NCBI RefSeq assembly: GCF_024713975.1 | Contig: NC_091102.1 | Span: 7,259,001 to 7,323,000, forward strand | Direction: 5' to 3' | Length of the DNA stretch: 64,000 nucleotides | Source of the DNA: Paralichthys olivaceus | Lineage: Eukaryota > Chordata > Actinopteri > Pleuronectiformes > Paralichthyidae | Shown: one piece after another, positions 23,163-33,256 of the stretch | Numbering within the stretch: position 1 is the stretch's first letter | How the letters are laid out: each line of letters begins with the position of its first letter | Program-made: the position numbers and the translations under genes | Notes under the pieces: model-generated | The model's database searches: none | What the model was told of the DNA's origin: nothing | What the model saw: only the letters and a program-made list of their open reading frames with translations

Positions 23163-25167
23163 CTAGGATTCAATGGCCTTGGGTTCTAGAGGTTGGAGGA
23201 GGCGACGGACAATCAGCTCTCCCTTGCTGTTAATGTAGGTCTCGGCCATGTCCTCTTCAGCAGGGAGTCCGTACGGCGTCTTCAGAGGCTGGATTCTGAA
23301 TGAACCAGGAAACACATGACATGAAATAAATCTTCATGTGCAACTTGAGTTATCAGACTTTATTTTACTGAAGACCTTGATGATGTGCAGAGTTCAATGC
23401 AAGTCTGAAAGCAGCTTTAATGTCCTAATTCAAAACAAGTGTTTTGCCCCCTTTTGGCAAAGGAACCTTACCTCACCAGGTGCTTTACAAATTTCAGTCG
23501 GTTGTTGACTGAAGGAGTATTTTTGTGAATCACAGGGACGTGTGCCTAAACAAAAAGAGAGAACAAGGTGTAAAGAACTAAACAAATCACAAATCTATAG
23601 CGGACAGATTTGTAGATCAGCTTACTATTCTCAAATTACTTCCTGTTGAGAGCATGGCTGGTTTTGTTTTCAACTCATGAGTCTGTGTATCTGTCATTAT
23701 GTGGAACTAGAGACATCTAGTATAGCAGGGACTTTGCTAGAGCAGGTTTTGATTCAACTGTAAAAACTGCAGCGCTCATGGCTCATCACAGGATGGGCTT
23801 TAGTTGTCATAAACATTAAAACAGAGGAGGCAAACTGAAATGGGTTAACAGTCTTACTTACCTTATCAAGCCCCAGATCTTTCACCATGTCTTTCTCCCA
23901 GTACGGTCTTCGCATCACACTTTTTATCCGAGTCACTATGTGCAGTTTATGAGGTTGGTCTGGATCTCCTCCATATTTCTCATGTTCCTTTGATCTCTCA
24001 GCAAGGAGCTGTAAAGAAACACAGAGAAGCTGAATATTAACAACATGGAAGATACACCGAAGAAGTAATTTAATTGTTTAGAAGTGCAGAGCAAAGCAGC
24101 ATCATTATTATGGTTCTCATTCATGCTTTATTACCCTGTGCTAAGCTGCGGAGTGTGTTCATATGTGTGCGTGCACAAGCAAAATAATTCCACAAGGTGA
24201 CTGTTTTTTGGTCATTTTGATTTGAAAGGGATGGAATCCTCCATCGTCTCCATTCAAACCTCCTACTGATTATTACCTCTTTTGGGATCCTTGCTTTGGA
24301 AAACTTGCTGCGTGCAGACACAAACTGGGGTGAAGGTGCAGCTTGTGCCAGGATCTGTAAACACACAAACAACAGTGGCAAGACCGAGTTAAACACAGAG
24401 GCTGAAGGCAGCTTTGCTCACTTATATTAAAGAACACAAGTACAATGACTTGTAGATTTGGATTCATTGATAACATGATAATACAAACTGCAGGACAGTA
24501 TCTCTGGCTTCATTTAAAAATGAGTAAGCAGGACGAAGTTTGCATAATTTTAGATGACATTTAAGATGTGTCAACACTGAAGTAGCTGCTAGAACCATCC
24601 TCCATAACTGACACATCAAACTGGAACTCAATATAGAGAATGGGTTTATCTACATTACTGAAAGGAATCATATCTGTCATTATGGAACAAGTTAAAGTGT
24701 CATATTAAAGTGGATAATATGTTATAAGAGCCAGACACTGCTATCCATTCCACCTTGTAAACGATATTTGTCTTTTGAAGGTGTGCCTCGTGTTTCCTCA
24801 CCACCATATGAACAATAAGTGTTTGGAAAGAATTGACACACTGCCAAGAATAGTTGGCTCTTGTCTTTTGATTACATTTTCACTGGTAATGTAAAAGACG
24901 TTCTTCTCTTCCCAGGCACGATCTATATCTGGGTCAGTTTAGTTTACATCACTAGGATTATTTTATATTCAATTTCCTGCCAATAGATCCCTTTCAGCTA
25001 ACTCTTACACACTGGACCTGGTTTCTTTAAGGACTGTGCTGCAATACTTCATAATGGATTCTGTCAGTATCTTCCAGTTTCTAGTTATATACATGATTTA
25101 AACTAAAACACAGTGATGTTCTTACCTTTGTGGACAAGGAGCTCAGACCACGACAAACACCTGCCAT
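23163..25167 (-). CDS. mrpl30: Mitochondrial large ribosomal subunit protein L30 (uL30m), complete
   Basis: A structural protein of the 39S mitoribosome subunit. Minus-strand coding exons in order are 25167-25126, 24354-24277, 24008-23862, 23545-23472 and 23295-23163; the phases agree and give 157 residues (human 161). The N-terminus [14 protein letters not shown] with Arg/Ser/Lys and no acids fits a mitochondrial targeting peptide. The L30 core is [20 protein letters not shown], then the [20 protein letters not shown] stretch and [25 protein letters not shown] directly before the true donor of exon 4 is rejected because only GTAAGG at 23471 keeps the frame (HLVRIQ). Its start faces that of mitd1, 834 bases away. 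Confidence 0.97.
24946..25022 (-). repeat. End fragment of the TTAA inverted-repeat element in mrpl30 intron 1
   Basis: It reads CATCACTAGGATTATTTTAT and ends TACACACTGGACC. It matches 6640-6712 in the same orientation, corresponding to one terminus of the element. Confidence 0.7.
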
Positions 25168-26001
25168 GTTTTCTTCAGGACACGGTTAGTTCTTCTTCAG
25201 CTGCATCAAGGTTACAGTCCCCCCGACAACACACACACGAACACACAACTAAGCTCAGCACCCAATGAACGAACACACAACTGTGACTATATTCTCATCA
25301 CATACACTAAAGATTATCGAAGTATTTATCCAAGAGCTGGAAAACAGCAGCGATTCGGTTTGTTCACGTTGGATTCATCCTCCATGTATGACCCAACCGG
25401 AAGTGCCGGGGAGCTACGGTGCAAATGCGCCGATGTGACAAATATTACTTGCACAAAGTTCCCACCCCACTTTATTTTATAATTTAAACCGAGAATCAAT
25501 AAACTATTAAAAATCTGTAAGAGAAATATGTTTTCATTTTACTGTATGTGTTTGTTTGTCTGGAAACATCGACATTTTAAAATGTAAAATTAAACACACA
25601 CTTAATTATTAATCGTTTCACTTTAATTTAATTTATTTACCTTTTAAAATCGACATGCTATTATTTTATGGATTGGTCGCATTTTTCGTTTTCAAATGTT
25701 TGGTTATTTTATTTGTACTTTTTATTTTCTTTGCACTAAATCCATGTGTAAATCATTTTCAATTCACTAAATCTCCTGTAAAACAATATGAATAAAAATG
25801 GATTGATTGGAAATAATAGATTGATTGACTCATATTATCCATCTTTTGCAGTATGTTTCCCCCGGACTTATTTTTGTGGTGCTCTCACTCAGCCGTCAGG
25901 AAGCAGTAGCGTTTCTTCCACTGAGTTTTCTCACAACATTTGATCATGAGCACATTGTCCGTTTTATAGAATTGTGTCGAAGAACAACAGGCGACACAAC
26001 C
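25168..26001. promoter_or_regulatory. Shared upstream region of the divergent pair mrpl30 and mitd1
   Basis: The two start codons point away from each other across 834 bases. The mrpl30-proximal part is GC-richer and holds CGGAAGTG at about 25399, an ETS-type motif common in mitochondrial gene promoters. The middle is A/T-rich. Divergent arrangement of these two genes is also my recollection of the human locus. Actual shared control is inference. Confidence 0.5.
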
Positions 26002-27582
26002 ATGACACAGAACCACGTGTCAGGGATGGAGACCGCCGCCGTGTCCGTCCTGAAACGGGCGGTGGAGCTGGACCAGAGCGGCCGCCTCGCCGAGTCTCTG
26101 GTCTGCTACCAGGAGGGAATCCAGCTGCTGATCGACGTGTTGAAAGGTCTCTGTCTGTTGTCTGGACTCCATAGTTAGTTTAGTGTAAACACGGAGACAG
26201 GGACCGTCACTGTTTCTTCTTGTCTCCTCTGTCAGCAGCTGTGAAGGATGATTCCAAGAGAGGACACTACAGAGAGAAGACACAAGGCTACATGGCCCGA
26301 GCCGAGCAAATCAAAGCTCTTGTCAGCCAGATGAAAGAAGGTAGATGTCATCGTCCATCCATCCATCCACCCACCCATCCATCCACGCGTCCATCTATCA
26401 ATGCATCTATCCATCCATCCATCCATCCATCTATCCATCTATCCATCTATCCATGCATCCATGCATCTATTCATCCATCCATCTATGCACACACACACAC
26501 CTCTAAATGTGCTTTTGTTTCCCTCTGTCCTGTCAGACGGGAAGTACCACGAGCAGAATAAAATATCAGAGGATGCTACAGGTTATAGCTACGAGGTTCT
26601 GTTCAAGCCGTACATCAGCAGTTCACTGACGGAGGTCTGGGTGGAGGACCCATACATAAGACACACCCACCAGGTACAGATAGCAAGTAGTTATGACTCA
26701 TTGATAAGAGTTAGCCACATTCAAGAAAATTATTGATCAGGCCAGCTAATTCCTAACCCTAAACCTGTTCTTATATCTTCACATAATCTTTTCAGTCAGA
26801 AAGTTATTGTAGACAATCAGGTGTAAACAGTCATGATATTTAATCTGTTTTCAGACAATAACATACCCATGTACCGCTTTGTTTTGATGATTAATAGCTT
26901 CACGTTAGAGTTTTAATCTCATATCAAAAATGCCCCTCATCCCCTCATTCCACCACAGCTCTACAACTTTGTTCGGTTCTGCGAGATGCTGCTAAAAGCG
27001 CCATGCAAGGTGAAGAGGGTCCATCTCCTCACCTCCCAGGATGAAGTAGGTTATTTATATATAATGAGCCCACAGCATCCTTTGCCCTCTCTGCAGGTCG
27101 TATGATGGTGTTTACTTCTTCACTTGCTTCTGCAGCCGGACAGCAGCCAACAGACAAGAGCTTTGGCCGAGCTCAAAGAGAGTCTCAGCGCTCATGGAGT
27201 GGATCTGGATCTGCAGTACTCCTCTACCATTCATGACAGGGAGATCAGGTGCAGCTGTCACACATAAGACCTCTTAATGTTCATCACGCTGGCTTTATTT
27301 TGTGGCAGTAATCTAGATATGATCTTGTTTTACAGGTTTGACAATGGTTGGATCATAAAGATAGGAAGGGGATTGGATTACTTCAAGAGACCTAAGGTGA
27401 GTTTTTATACTTCATAGTAATCAATCCTTTAACTGTTATCTATCACTGAGCTCAAGTTGTAAAATATGTTGCATTACGTCCCACAGGGCCGCTTCTCTAT
27501 CGGATATTGTGACTATGACCTCAGACAGTGCCATGAGACCACTGTCGACATATTTCACACCCAACACACTAAAACACTATGA
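26002..27582 (+). CDS. mitd1: MIT domain-containing protein 1, complete
   Basis: MITD1 binds ESCRT-III tails through its MIT domain and supports abscission and midbody integrity at cytokinesis. Coding exons 26002-26146, 26239-26340, 26537-26673, 26959-27045, 27136-27248, 27336-27396 and 27487-27582 give 246 residues (human 249). The MIT three-helix domain spans about residues 10-82 ([17 protein letters not shown], then [17 protein letters not shown]). The C-terminal phospholipase-D-like membrane-binding domain follows, with [40 protein letters not shown] and [15 protein letters not shown]. The acceptor of exon 2 is a tandem CAGCAG, so a one-alanine variant (247 residues) is possible. The frame stays open upstream to 25825, but that stretch has no similarity and is taken as leader. 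Confidence 0.97.
26353..26487. repeat. (ATCC)n / (ATCT)n tetranucleotide microsatellite in mitd1 intron 2
   Basis: About 130 bases of imperfect CATC tetranucleotides with interruptions begin about 12 bases after the donor of exon 26239-26340. Long ORFs over it on both strands are repeat artefacts. Confidence 0.95.
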
Positions 27583-28384
27583 GATTCCTGAAGCTGGATG
27601 TACTGTTGTTCTAACTCAAGGGACTTCATTCACTTTCCTGCCTTTAATACACACACATGCTCATCTGCTCTACGGGTGGATTTTTGCCTTCATGTAAGCT
27701 TTAGTGATTAGCATCATGTTACATTACGCATCTTGTCACGGATACGTATCACCTTTCAACCATCAACCAACTGTGTGTTGGAATATTTTATATTTCTTCT
27801 CTGGATTCGTCTTCATCACTTTCAAGCCGTCTTTTTGAGGGTGTCATACCGCCACCTGGTGGAAATGTTTCTAAATAGGTTTTTTTCAATTTTTATTGAA
27901 TTATAAAAACATTATTAAAAGTGCTTTTATAACATCATAACGTCTCTGTGTTTTTCAAATTCTTTTGAGTTTTCCCTGTGACTTAAATATTCAGTGTTTT
28001 TAAAGTACATGTGATGATAAAATAAGTCCTGCAGAATTAGTATCTTAGCTAGCATAGTCTAAGTTTTCTACCTCTAAGTGGTTATTTTAGTAGTAAGTAG
28101 ATGAGTGAGGATTTATTTTTTTGTGTGAAACAATATATTCCACTTTAATTCCAAAATAATCTTAACTCACCCTCTTCATACTTTTTGCCAGAAACATCTT
28201 TCAAACAGGTCCCAGGACTTTCAGCTATTCAAGTCACATTCAGAATTATTATATTGTATTTGAATAATCAAATGTTTATTTTAAGTTTAATTGAAAATAA
28301 ATTTTGAGATTTTTTCATTTTTTAGTGTCCAGGTATGAAGACTATATCATCACTTTAGATTTTTTGTTTCTGACTGTCTTCCAC
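27583..28384. other. Intergenic region after mitd1, no gene seen
   Basis: A/T-rich sequence containing the mitd1 3' UTR. A plausible ATTAAA lies near 27914. No coding similarity or clear repeat is visible. Confidence 0.5.
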
Positions 28385-28560
28385 TTGGCGTGCACACACA
28401 CACACACACACATACAAAACTAAAACATACAATACTAAAACCAACTGTTAACCCTTAAACTGCCAATTAAAAAAGTGAGGACTGGTCAAAAATGTCCTCA
28501 CTATGTAGGGTCTATGATTAAAATGGTCTTCACAAAGATATAAGTACAGGAGCAAACACA
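28385..28560. repeat. Copy 1 of a GGGGAC/telomere-like fish repeat with CA tail
   Basis: A (CA)n run is followed by GTGAGGACTGGTCAAAAATG, TCCTCACTATGTAGGGTCTA and ATGGTCTTCACAAAG. Related sequence with the same layout is seen near 32461-32830 and 34772-34940. Confidence 0.5.
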
Positions 28561-28702
28561 TACCTTTCAGGCCTTTCAGGTGTTTCAGCAACATGTTTCT
28601 TGTTTCTCAGTTTCCTCAGCTAATGATTTTCAAACATTTCAAAGCAATGTATTCCAATTGATTTTGGAATAATTTAAGAAGAACTTCACATTTACAAATG
28701 TT

Positions 28703-28708
28703 TTTATT
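28703..28708 (-). promoter_or_regulatory. Polyadenylation signal of the coiled-coil gene (minus strand)
   Basis: TTTATT on the + strand is AATAAA on the - strand, 98 bases after the stop codon of the coiled-coil gene. Its placement supports that gene being a transcribed unit. Confidence 0.6.
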
Positions 28709-28805
28709 ACAAACATTGGGAAAACTGGGGTAACATACATCCAGAGCCCATGCAGGTGTCAGATCAAAATGTACATTAATTTCACATTGAGGTCAAAAGA
28801 TCATC

Positions 28806-31185
28806 TCAGTTCCAATGGACAGGGTTCAGGGTTTTGCAGGGTTTGGAGTTGTGAAAGGATAAACCAAGTGCACACCAATCCAGGTTTAACTTAGACTGAT
28901 TGAGATCCGCTTGGGGGTCCCCTGTCGCATAGCCAAGTCTCTCATATCTTACTTGGAGGGCAGAGTGACTTTTAAGCACCTCACGGTAATTAGAATGAAT
29001 TTCACTATGCTTCTTTCCAAGATCTGTATGTTCCTTCTGGAGGTTTTGTAGAGAATCTGTTGCCTCATGCAAAGCAACCTTCTGCTCCTTCATCTTCAGC
29101 TCATTGGCTTGTCTGAGCTGAAAGTTCATCTGCTCTTGTATCTGACATTTGTTCTGAGTTTTCTGGAGGGCTAAAGCCAAACGATGCTGCTCCTCTAGCG
29201 CTTTTGTGTGCTGGACCAAAGCTATGTTGAGTTTGACATTGCACTTCTCCAATGTGTCCCTCTCTTTTTCAAGAGCAATGAAAGTTTGATCGGCTCTCTC
29301 CCTTTCTCTTTCAAGAGCAGAGGCAGTTTGACTGACTCTCTCCTCCAAGATAGACCTTTGTAGGTCATCTTGATGTTGGGCTTGTCTTGTCTTGCTCTCT
29401 GATGGACTGGGAGCTCTGCATTTATATTGAAAGTCATATTTTGCCTCCAAAGCCTCATATTTAGCCCTGATATTCTTGTTCTCCATCCTGAGTGTTTCCA
29501 TCTCATACGTCATACCCTGTGTGGCTGCTGAGACTCTCCTTTGCATCGCAATTTTTTTGAGCGCCCCCGAAAGGTGGGTTTTCTCCCTTTTGAGTTGTTC
29601 TTGGAGTCTTGAACAAGTTTCTCTGACTTGCTGGTGCTGCATTTCAGCAAGCCGACTCTTGTGTAGGGCATCCTCAAGTTCACCAGTCAGCCGGACATGT
29701 TCATTTTTGTCACTCTGCTGCGAGACGGCAGCCTCATAATGGAGTTGGACATTTTTTGCCTGCTCCTCCCTGAGATCTGAGGCCCACTGGGTATTTTTCT
29801 CTTGCAGCATGGAAATAGTAGTGCCCTTGGCTTCATTATTACTTTGAAGATTCTCAATACTGAAGAGAAGGGATTGGATTTCTTTGTCTTTTTCACAGTT
29901 TTTCAGCCTCAGCTCACAGAGTTCCTCTTTTAGATTCTCAACTGATTGTAGCTCACGTTTGAGTTTTTTGATCATCACATAATTGCTTTTGTGATCAGCT
30001 GTCATTTTTTCTATCTGCTTTTGAAGCTTTTTGTGTCTTTCCTGGTGATCTTTCTCCGATCTCTTAAGATTAGTCATTTTCTTTTTCGTGTATTCCATTT
30101 CAACACGAAGACTGTCTTTTTGAGCTTGCTCATTCTTTAAAACTTTTGAAAAAGTGTCTTTTTCTTTTCGCTCCTTCTTCAGGGCTTCTTTTATTTTGGC
30201 GTGAGCTCTTTTTGCTATCCTCAAGTCCTCCTTAAGAGCAGCACTGGCTTTTCTTTCCATTTGCAGTTCTCTTTGTAGATCAGAAGTTATTGATGTACTT
30301 GGGAATTTCTCCTGTAAAACATAAGACAGTTATTATTTTTCATTCATGTTCATTCTTGAACAATGTTTTTAATTCAACATACAGTATATATCAAGCTATT
30401 AACATGTTTATTTTACTCATAGGACAGAAATATTTAAGTGTTGTCAACTGATGAAATTGAGTTGATAATAGTGCAAGATGGGCTACATTTCAAAAGAAAA
30501 ATGAATGTTTGCAAGATAAGATAATCAGTAAATTAATAAATGATTCCTTCTCTGATTCATTTTATTTCAAGTCTACTTATAATTTTATTTAGGTGGTCTG
30601 AAGTCTGCAGCAATTTTTAATTCAAAAGAGCAAATCATTTTTGTGCCATGGTGGTTTTGTTTATTTTTAGTTTAGACAGTTACCTGCTCAGATTCAGACA
30701 TGAAGTACTTCTCCTCAGTCTCTTTCTCAATCTCCGCCTCATTCTGCCCCACAGTCACCTCTGTCTCAATCTCCCCCTCAATCTCCCCCTCAATCTCCCC
30801 CTCAATATTCTACTCAATCTCCCCCTCCATCTCCCCCTCAATATTCTCCTCAATCTCCCCCTCAATCTCTCCCTCAATCTCCCCCTCAATCTTCTCCTCA
30901 ATCTCCTCCTCAATCTCCTCATCAGAAATTTCTGGATTAGGAGGATACAAGAAAACATTATCCCACATCGACATTTCTTGATTTCACCATCTACTGTATT
31001 GTATCAACAATTAATGCCAGGTGTGTGTCCAACAGCAGATTACCAGTGTCCTTAGATGATTTGATCTCACCACAATCATCAAAGGATTCACCAGTTCCTT
31101 TGATGTATTTGGATCTTCTTCTCTTGCAGCTCCCACATTCACTTCGTACACATAAACTGTGGCTTATTTTGTAAAAACATTTGTG
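28806..31185 (-). CDS. Unrecognised acidic-repeat coiled-coil protein (3' part at least)
   Basis: I do not recognise this gene. Two exons are well supported on the minus strand: 30931-30684 and the terminal exon 30311-28806 (502 codons including stop), joined in frame by CAG/GTAACT and TTTTACAG/GAG. The penultimate exon encodes SDEEIEEE followed by a Glu-Ile-Glu-Gly repeat and ends EKYFMSESEQ. The terminal exon is almost all heptad-like coiled coil, Lys/Glu/Gln-rich (for example KIKEALKKERKEKDTF, LEEQHRLALALQKTQNK), with a short break around RAPSPSESK and a non-coil tail ending NPVHWN. A weaker upstream exon 31185-31071 fits in phase and encodes a Cys-rich, basic stretch (CVRSECGSCKRRRSKY). 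No transmembrane segment is seen in these exons. It lies between mitd1 and cracdl, where human has TSGA10, but strand and sequence do not match TSGA10. A cytoskeletal, ciliary or centrosomal role would be a guess. The start codon was not found. Confidence 0.75.
30720..30920 (-). repeat. Coding minisatellite, 12-bp unit (Glu-Ile-Glu-Gly)
   Basis: Tandem units of CTCAATCTCCCC on the + strand correspond to GGGGAGATTGAG on the coding minus strand, translating as repeated EIEG with variants EENI, EGEM, EYNI and EEKI. About 16 units are seen. It lies inside exon 30931-30684 and stays in frame throughout, so length changes of one unit would preserve the protein. Confidence 0.9.
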
Positions 31186-32460
31186 CTAGGACTTTGTTAT
31201 TCACAGTAAAACCTTAAACAACCAGAGGAGCCTTCGTAAACCCCATAGACGCATGTTGCCAGACCCTTACATCAAAGTCAGGAATGTGGTTTTAAAACTT
31301 TCAACTCATTGATATGATGCATATAATCACAGTTTCTACCACACACACACACATACACGCTTACAAACACACATGCTTCTAGAATTTCCTTCAGACTTCG
31401 TCTGCCAGTTGGTGATTTGCATTTCAACATTTTTGTCAGTTAATTATTTAAAGTCTTCCACTTCTTTTAGTGCAAACATTAAAAAAAAAAAAAAGTCTTC
31501 TGCTTTGCTTTCCTGCAAATTCAGCAAAGCCAGTGTGCACTCTCAGCTTGATTCAGCAAAGCAACTCAGCATTCACACTGCATTTTTAGCAGGAAACGCA
31601 TTTTCAAATTTTTATTCCATTCCACCTTTACACAACAGTTTCTGCTGCTCCTGGCTTTAGACACACAACTTCAAAATATGCAGTCCTCAGTTCATATATC
31701 ATCTGGTGTTCATGTGTTAGGGTTAGTAGGGTTGTTCATCATCAGTATGCTGTGGTAGCAGTGATTTGTGTCTCTCTTCATATGAATTTGATGATAATTT
31801 AACAAAATAATTTTCCCAAAACAAACCTCATTAAATATTCATGGGAATCATTTGTTTGTATGACTGGTCACGCTCCTGAGTTCAAACAGTGCTGCAATCG
31901 GATTATCTATCGGCCTTAATCTTGATATGCACAGGCCCCATCTGGGCTTTGAGAGGAAAAAAATGATAATCCATCAGCGAATCACATGAACCAGAGACCA
32001 TCATTACTGTTTTCTGTTTGACTTGTTGAAAGGGACCTTGCATTACAAGTGTCAGTCAGTACCATGTCAGTATGTACAGACAGCTCCTCTATAGGACAAT
32101 ACATTTGCTGTAAACATATTATAAAATAAGATATGCCTGCATGAATACTGTCCGGGATGTGTAGATTACTGACAACAAATCCATGAATGGAATTGGAATT
32201 TTAAAAAACAGCACATCCCAGACTCTTATGTCACTGTTAACATGCTGCATGTGGTTTGTTGCATGTAATCCAGATGTCAGCGGCTGGGTTTATGTTTTGC
32301 AGGTTTATATTTCCTGCTGCTCTCCATCCCTCTCACTGACTTTAGCCCAGTGGCCTCGATAGTCTCATCTCTGAATACTATCCAGTGTGATAGTAGGGTA
32401 CCAGTATATGAATATGAGAGCTATTGACTGATGTGTCGGCCATTCCTTTGTCTTTGGCTG
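31186..32460. other. Region between the coiled-coil gene and cracdl, no gene seen
   Basis: Mostly A/T-rich and unique. It should contain the 5' end of the coiled-coil gene if that gene has more exons, but no further exon could be supported. Small CA and A runs occur. Confidence 0.4.
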
Positions 32461-32673
32461 CCAGTTCAACTGCCAAACATCCAAACCCTAACCTTTACCT
32501 TAACCGTCACATCTAAATGCCTAACTCTTAACCTAACCTTAACCATCACAACTAAATGCCTAACCCTAATGCCAACCTAAACATAATTTAAGCCCTAATC
32601 CATAAAACAAGTCATCTCTCTTTTAATAGCTCTCTGAAAAAGTGAGGACCGAAAAAGTGTGTGTGTGTGTGTG

Positions 32674-32711
<38 letters not shown>

Positions 32712-32830
32712 GGTGTAAAGTGTAAACAGTTCTATGGGCTGTAATTCTTGTATCCTCGTCCTCTTTCCAACTGGAGCTTTATTTTTTCCCTCTACTCTCA
32801 TTTCTGGGCCTAAAATCAGGTTAGCGTTTT
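32461..32830. repeat. Copy 2 of the GGGGAC/telomere-like repeat, with TG/CA palindrome
   Basis: It contains degenerate CTAACCTTAACC units with the interspersed phrase ATCACAACTAAATGCC (seen twice, once as ATCTAAATGCC), then AGTGAGGACCGAAAAAGTG and a (TG)n-TATA-(CA)n palindrome at 32658-32710. The mix of CCCTAA-like units and GGGGAC/GAGGAC phrases is shared with 34772-34940. Confidence 0.55.
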
Positions 32831-32881
32831 ATAAGGAGCTTAGCGCAAAGGGCCACAGTGTGCCACTAATGTAATAGAGTA

Positions 32882-32939
<58 letters not shown>

Positions 32940-33064
32940 CCTCTCCCTCTCTTGCTCAATCACTCTCTCTCTCTCCTGTCCTCTTTTCTCTTTGTGCATT
33001 TGCTCACCCTGTCATGAAGTGACCTTCTCTCTCTCTGTCGCTCTCTCTCTCTCTCTCTCTCCCT
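32882..33064. repeat. (CT)n polypyrimidine tract upstream of cracdl
   Basis: About 180 bases of CT repeats with short interruptions, followed by further pyrimidine-rich sequence to about 33125. It ends about 75 bases before the likely first exon of cracdl. Confidence 0.95.
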
Positions 33065-33134
33065 CCCTGCCTGTTCTTTCTTTCTTCTTCCACTTCCCTC
33101 GCTCCCTTCCCTCTGCATCTCCCTTCATCCGCAG

Positions 33135-33256
33135 ATGTGCATGACGCAAGCCTGAGGTTTAAACATTAGGACAGGGACACAGCCGAGACGGAACAACTCA
33201 ACACGGAGTGGAGGACAAACTGGAGGAAGGGGAGCAGAGCTGCTGCTGAACGCTGG
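33135..33256 (+). promoter_or_regulatory. Probable cracdl non-coding first exon and promoter-proximal region
   Basis: A GC-richer block begins near the TGCATGACGCAAGC motif (CRE/C-EBP-like) and ends with a possible donor (GCTGG before GTTAGT at 33257). Nothing in it codes. The first coding exon acceptor is before 34479. The exact exon limits are inference. Confidence 0.35.

Noticed and set aside
16582-25167. Remnants of eif5b or g-type lysozyme genes expected from human synteny
   Set aside because: I looked for recognisable motifs on both strands between rev1, txndc9 and mrpl30 and saw none.
28806-30311. Identification of the coiled-coil gene as tsga10
   Set aside because: Its position fits the human map, but the strand relative to cracdl and mitd1 is reversed and the sequence does not match what I recall of TSGA10.
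30720-30920. CRISPR-like array
   Set aside because: Units are 12 bp with no spacers and lie in an exon of a vertebrate gene; it is a minisatellite.
32490-32600. True interstitial telomere
   Set aside because: CCCTAA-like units are few, degenerate and mixed with ATCACAACTAAATGCC; it is part of a dispersed repeat.
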